From NCBI GenBank assembly GCA_900543555.1, contig UQRL01000003.1:1-64000 (forward strand): a stretch of DNA of 64,000 nucleotides, given 5' to 3'. The notes below the pieces were generated by a model. It was not told the DNA's origin, did not search any database, and was given only the letters and a program-made list of their open reading frames with translations. Below, one piece after another: positions 60,497-64,000 of this stretch. The translations under genes were made by a program, and so were the position numbers. Each line of letters begins with the position of its first letter. The first letter of the stretch is position 1. The stretch is from an uncultured Oscillospiraceae bacterium (GTDB lineage Bacteria > Bacillota > Clostridia > Oscillospirales > Acutalibacteraceae).

Positions 60497-61030
60497 ATGG
60501 ACGAAACAAAAGAACTTTGGAAGAAAGCGGCGGAGTTTCACGGACATGTGTGCGGTGGATTGACCATCGGGTATAAGGCGGCGCTGTACGCCATTGAATT
60601 GCTGGGTATCACTTTTTCCGCAGATGAGCAGCTCGTGTGTATCGCGGAAAATGATGCCTGCGGCTGCGATGCTATCCAAGCGATTTTGGGCTGCAGCGTA
60701 GGGAAAGGAAACCTGCTTTTTCACATGACGGGAAAACAAGCCTTCTCTTTCTACAACCGAAAGACGGATCGGTCCGTGCGCTTGGTGCTGCGGCCCCGCG
60801 GAAAAGAAATGACCCGGGAGGAGTCTTTTGCCTATTACCAGTCCCTGGATCCCCGGGAAATGTTCGATGTGAAGGATGCGAAAATCCCGCTGCCGGAACA
60901 CGCCCGGTTGTTTGACTCGTATGTTTGCGAAGCCTGCGGGGAAGTGACTGGCGCCAACTGGATCCGTCTTGCTGGAGGCAAGAAGTTGTGCGTGGATTGC
61001 TATAAGAGCTATGATCGGTTTCATGTGTGA
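60497..61030 (+). CDS. FmdE-family protein
   Basis: A 177-residue protein with the FmdE start FHGHVCGGLTIGYKAALYAIE, the ACGCDAIQ metal-binding motif and a C-terminal zinc ribbon (VCEACGEV...KLCVDCYKSY). In methanogens FmdE co-occurs with formylmethanofuran dehydrogenase, a molybdenum or tungsten enzyme; in clostridia it is often beside FecCD-type importers, as here. A role in handling molybdenum or tungsten is inferred. AAGGAGGAG precedes the start. Confidence 0.9.
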   Translation: MDETKELWKKAAEFHGHVCGGLTIGYKAALYAIELLGITFSADEQLVCIAENDACGCDAIQAILGCSVGKGNLLFHMTGKQAFSFYNRKTDRSVRLVLRPRGKEMTREESFAYYQSLDPREMFDVKDAKIPLPEHARLFDSYVCEACGEVTGANWIRLAGGKKLCVDCYKSYDRFHV

Positions 61031-61094
61031 ATCCATCAAAACCAGCTGAATCCGGAAATTGACGGAACAGCCCACCAGCCCCCTCCAGAAAACA

Positions 61095-61150
61095 AAAAAC
61101 GCTCGGTTATTGGTGGATTTACTTCCACCAAAAGACGGGGCGTTTTTTTC
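61095..61150 (+). terminator. Terminator of the metal-importer/FmdE unit
   Basis: Outer AAAACGC/GCGTTTT and inner TTGGTGG/CCACCAA pairing enclose a short loop, followed by a T-run. Confidence 0.65.
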
Positions 61151-61233
61151 CTGCATAGCAAAGCACATAGGTCTGGACATAGGCAAACGCTGTGCGGCAG
61201 TGTTGGTGGCTGATAAAACAACTCGGAAGGACC

Positions 61234-61392
61234 ATGCCAAAGAAACGACTCACCACCAACGGCAATGGTTTCCGCCGTACGGATGGGAGATGGCAAAGTG
61301 TCATCTAGTACTTTGACGAGCAAGGAGTGAAACGCCACAAGGTGTTCTCCAGCAAAACGAAAACGGAGGCCCAGAGGAAAATTGCTAACTAA
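61234..61392 (+). pseudogene. Tyrosine-recombinase (integrase) N-terminal remnant
   Basis: An ATG behind GGAAGG opens a frame with the typical integrase start KKRLTTNGNGFRRTDGRWQS, an in-frame TAG at 61306-61308, then YFDEQGVKRHKVFSSKTKTEAQRKIAN and a TAA at 61390. This is the DNA-arm-binding domain of a phage or conjugative-element integrase, with the core-binding and catalytic domains gone. It marks a former mobile-element border. Confidence 0.7.
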
Positions 61393-61977
61393 CCGAGCTG
61401 TACTACGTCAAAAAGGACACCACCAGGCTGTGTGGGATCACCAATGATTTCAACTTGTGAGCCATATCGACAGAGTGAACAAAAAAGATGCGAAAAATTT
61501 TGTGGGTCAAAAGAGCAAAAAGCACCCGGTTTGGCCAAAAAAGGCGAAACCGGGTGCTCTTTGGGTGCTGGAGGGGGTGGCAGCGGTTGGAAACGGATGA
61601 GAGCAGATGGGAAAACCCGCAGTCTGAAGCAGAATGCACCAAATAACCATGCAATACAAGAAAAAAGAAAACCGGAGAAAACCCAGTGTTTTCGCCGGTT
61701 TTGTGGCAGGGGCAGAAGGTCTTGGCTCGTCTGCCGGCTCGGGTGCTGCTCCCCGGTGGGGAGCAGCACCGACCGGGGCGGGAGCCAAGGCCGGCGCCGT
61801 AGCTTGTGTGCCACCGGCACGCACTGCCCCCTCGGCACGCGGTTTTGGAGTGGATGTGGGAACACTATACAGGGAACGGGGGAGGGCCGGTGTTGTCCAG
61901 TTCCTGCCGCAGGTCCCGGGGAGAGCGGTGCTATTCTGGTGCTGCGAGCGGCTCTGGCAGCAGTTTCTCGAGTTTTT
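61393..61977. other. Non-coding stretch with several strong hairpins
   Basis: No gene is supported. Three near-perfect hairpins stand out: 61521-61564 (12-base-pair stem with T or A tails on both sides), 61668-61702 (14 paired bases, one mismatch, T-rich end) and 61742-61770 (13-base-pair stem, three-base loop). They look like orphan terminators left behind by lost genes. Confidence 0.6.
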
Positions 61978-62793
61978 TTACACGTTCAGCTTCCTTTGAA
62001 AATCCAACGTCCCTCCTTGGGGGCTTTTGCTGTTGGAAAGCTCCAGGCGGAACACACAGCGGTCCCCGCGGGTGATGGATTGGGTGTACTCGCAGATGTA
62101 GCCGGAGGACAGGTAGGAAGTCCGCTGGATTTTATAGCCTGCCGAGCCGTTTTTACATTTGAGAAGGGAGGCGGCAGGTTTCGGGATCACCATGGCTGCC
62201 AGGGTCTCCTCCGCGTGGCTGATGACAAGCCCATAGCGGTTTTCCAGGGTGGCGTACAGGGACGCCTCTGAAAAGTCGGTGGACTCGATCCCCTCGCAGA
62301 GATAATAAGGAATGTAGGTGGTCTCCAGGATAAGAGGTTCTCCGTCGGCCATGCGCAGCCGTTCCAGGACAAACACTTTCTGGCCTACGGCGGCCAGTTT
62401 CATGGCTTCCTGCAGTTCGGCGGTGGCAGGGACCACCTGGCACTGGAGCACCTGGGAGGAGGGAACCGAGCCAGCTTCCCGGATGTTCTCCGTGAAATTG
62501 TACAGGTAGTTGATGTCCCGCTTCAGTTTGGGTTCGGAAATAAAAGAGCCTTTGCCCCGGTAGCGGACGATATACCCCTCTTTTACCAGCTGGTTAAAGG
62601 CGCTGCGCACCGTGGTGCGGCTGACTTTCAGCAACTCCACAATCTCGTTTTCGCCGATCATCTTATCGCCGGGCTTTAATACGCCTGCCTTGATCTGATA
62701 GCGCAGGTATTCCGCCAGCTGGAAGTAGATGGGCTCTGTGGGATCCTGGGAAAGCTGAAAGGTAGAGAGAAAGTACTCGCGGGTCATGTCCAT
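61978..62793 (-). CDS. GntR-family regulator with UTRA domain
   Basis: A 271-residue regulator of the HutC type. Residues 15-90 form the GntR winged helix (PIYFQLAEYLRYQIKAGVLKPGDKMIGENEIVELLKVSRTTV). The rest is the UTRA ligand domain (VFVLERLRMADGEPLILETTYIP, SSGYICEYTQSITRGDRCVFRLEL), which binds sugars, amino sugars or organic acids. The ATG at 62793 has GGAGG nine bases upstream. No transport or metabolic gene for its ligand remains nearby. Confidence 0.92.
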   Translation of the reverse strand: MDMTREYFLSTFQLSQDPTEPIYFQLAEYLRYQIKAGVLKPGDKMIGENEIVELLKVSRTTVRSAFNQLVKEGYIVRYRGKGSFISEPKLKRDINYLYNFTENIREAGSVPSSQVLQCQVVPATAELQEAMKLAAVGQKVFVLERLRMADGEPLILETTYIPYYLCEGIESTDFSEASLYATLENRYGLVISHAEETLAAMVIPKPAASLLKCKNGSAGYKIQRTSYLSSGYICEYTQSITRGDRCVFRLELSNSKSPQGGTLDFQRKLNV

Positions 62794-62982
62794 GGATATC
62801 CGCCTCCGGTTTGGTTTCCTGGTCACTATTGTACTGTGGTAGCGGAAAACACTCTGCACCACGGCGGAGCTTATGCCTCTAAATTGATCATGCGTGTGGA
62901 AGAATGACAGCGCCGGTGATTGCGGCCTCGCAATGTGCCGGCCTGCGGCCAGAATCAGGGAACATGGGAATATCTATGCAAA

Positions 62983-63008
62983 GGTTGGGAGCAATCCCAG
63001 CCTTTTTT
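62983..63008 (+). terminator. Orphan intrinsic terminator
   Basis: GGTTGGGA/TCCCAGCC stem (one G-U pair), GCAA loop and six T, without an intact gene upstream on the plus strand. Confidence 0.8.
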
Positions 63009-63080
63009 CATGCCTAACAGCATGCCTAACAGTAAGGGCAGGGCTGCCTCGGAATTGAAAAGCACTCCACAACGCGAAGA

Positions 63081-63112
63081 AGCACGCTGCCCCACAGGGG
63101 GGACAGCGTGCT
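63081..63112. terminator. Second orphan hairpin
   Basis: AGCACGCTG/CAGCGTGCT arms with an inner CCCC/GGGG. The gap 62794-63217 holds no gene; two tandem copies of ATGCCTAACAG lie at 63009-63030. Confidence 0.6.
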
Positions 63113-63217
63113 TTAGCTGTTTCCTATCCGCCGCTAAACGGCAGGCGCCGCAGCCGGTTTTCCCTATTACCGAATAGGAAAGGGCTCAGCCATTTCGTGG
63201 ACGGGGTTCCTGCCCGG

Positions 63218-63988
63218 TCAATGGGTATCGGAATAGGCCTCCCGGTACTGGGAGGGCGTCATGCCGGTTTTGCTTTTAAACACTTTCAAGAAGTAAAAAT
63301 AATCCTCAAACCCACAAGCCGCGCTGGTTTCTAAAATGGTGTAGCCTGAACTGAGCATACGTTTGGCCTGCTCCACCCGCAGGATCCCCTGCATCTGCTT
63401 GATCGTCACGCCGTACACGGCCTGGAAGATGGCGTTCAGGCGGCGGTAAGTCATGCCAAAGGCAGCGGCGTAGTCCTGGTTTTGTAGCTGCCGGCCTTTG
63501 TTGTTGTCAATATATTGCAGGATCTGGAGGGCCGTCCTGTTTTCCCGCTTGGGCCACAGCCGCTTTTTTTGCATAGCCAAACTGAGCTGGTACAGGATCG
63601 CCTGGATCTGGGAGGAGAGGAAATTTTCGCTGAAAAAGGGCGGGGCCCTGTGGCAGGCCGCGTACTCCATCAGGTCAAAGCAGGGGAGCTCCAGCGGCAC
63701 CTGCCCCCATAATGGCAGCAGGATATGGCCGTTGTCCAGCTCCGTGGGCGGCGGGGCCTCAGTCCCCTCTGCCTGGAAATGGGCAAAATAGGCCTCGTGC
63801 TCGTCATGCTGCAGCCCGTAATGCCGCACATAGGGCGGCAGCAGGAAAAATTCGCCGCCGTGAACTGCATAATCCCCCCCATAGATGCGGAAGGTACGCG
63901 TCCCACTGATCATCAGCACCAGAACCCACTGGGCCATCACCCGGTCCGGGTGTACGTTCCCGCCGCTGAATTTGTCCACAATTTCCAC
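63218..63988 (-). CDS. AraC-family regulator (5' end at or beyond the window edge)
   Basis: At least 256 residues. The N-terminal cupin-like sensor (FRIYGGDYAVHGGEFFLLPPYVRHYG) is followed by the double AraC helix-turn-helix (LQNQDYAAAFGMTYRRLNAIFQ and ILETSAACGFEDYFYFLKVFKSKTGMTPSQYR). A GTG at 63988 could be the start, but the frame stays open to the edge of the window, so the true start may lie outside. Sugar-responsive activation is typical for this layout. Confidence 0.88.
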   Translation of the reverse strand: MEIVDKFSGGNVHPDRVMAQWVLVLMISGTRTFRIYGGDYAVHGGEFFLLPPYVRHYGLQHDEHEAYFAHFQAEGTEAPPPTELDNGHILLPLWGQVPLELPCFDLMEYAACHRAPPFFSENFLSSQIQAILYQLSLAMQKKRLWPKRENRTALQILQYIDNNKGRQLQNQDYAAAFGMTYRRLNAIFQAVYGVTIKQMQGILRVEQAKRMLSSGYTILETSAACGFEDYFYFLKVFKSKTGMTPSQYREAYSDTH

Positions 63989-64000
63989 GTGGATCTCCCC

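Noticed and set aside
62920-63177. An 85-codon frame between the GntR and AraC genes
   Set aside because: It runs through two terminator-like hairpins and a tandem repeat; the composition is not protein-like.
1-64000. CRISPR array or complete insertion sequence
   Set aside because: I saw no regularly spaced repeat-spacer series and no intact transposase; only an integrase stump near 61234 was found.

Overview
The window is GC-rich (roughly 60%) bacterial chromosome with Gram-positive features: strong Shine-Dalgarno sites, many intrinsic terminators, S-layer homology (SLH) domains and an M-box riboswitch. Gene content and codon bias fit a gut-type clostridium of the Oscillospiraceae kind (Flavonifractor/Pseudoflavonifractor-like). 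That placement is inference, because no 16S rRNA or marker set is present.

Layout. 1-12.6 kb: the 3' end of a tRNA-Gln; a small tyrosine phosphatase; two signalling/transport loci on the minus strand; a MerR regulator; a regulator with two different DNA-binding domains; an Atg22-type MFS transporter; and a class I aminotransferase with a strong promoter and a leader hairpin. One two-component locus is broken: the response regulator has lost its phosphoacceptor half and is joined to the tail of a divergent gene. A GNAT gene has also lost its 5' half.

12.9-31.5 kb: the centrepiece. A Crp/Fnr-like regulator is followed, all on the plus strand with short gaps or overlaps, by 14 genes: a mini membrane protein; a membrane-anchored zinc-ribbon GTPase; a GrpE-like protein; a lid-less Hsp70; an Hsp70 fused to a von Willebrand A domain; a 1004-residue zinc-ribbon protein with a J-like N-terminus; a soluble zinc-ribbon GTPase; a DUF4177-like protein inside a long-range inverted repeat; a membrane-YidD fusion; an 881-residue protein resembling GTPase-associated protein 1 (GAP1); a papain-like transglutaminase; a second copy of the membrane GTPase; and two membrane proteins. 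It looks like one machine that couples an Hsp70 chaperone cycle to GTPase switches, with a protease-like enzyme and membrane parts. It resembles the GTPase-centred conflict systems predicted by comparative genomics, but this chaperone-rich form is not one I can name.

31.5-41.8 kb: a terminator region, a small four-cysteine protein, and a translationally coupled 3177-residue secreted protein with three SLH repeats. 41.8-43 kb: an intact M-box magnesium riboswitch driving an mgtA gene collapsed to 170 codons by an in-frame internal deletion. 43-52.6 kb: an XRE regulator with a fused ABC exporter, an M29 aminopeptidase, RidA, a TetR regulator, an ftsH operon (small helical protein, FtsH, HdeD-like protein) and a family 8 glycosyltransferase.

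52.8-64 kb: a scarred stretch. It holds a headless RpiR regulator, a periplasmic adaptor with an in-frame amber codon, an AEC transporter, an SGNH hydrolase, a structured leader with terminator, a shrunken flavodoxin, a FecCD-type metal importer with FmdE (possibly molybdenum or tungsten), a dead integrase fragment among orphan hairpins, a GntR/UTRA regulator and an AraC regulator cut by the window edge. The window shows repeated deletion scars beside well-kept operons.
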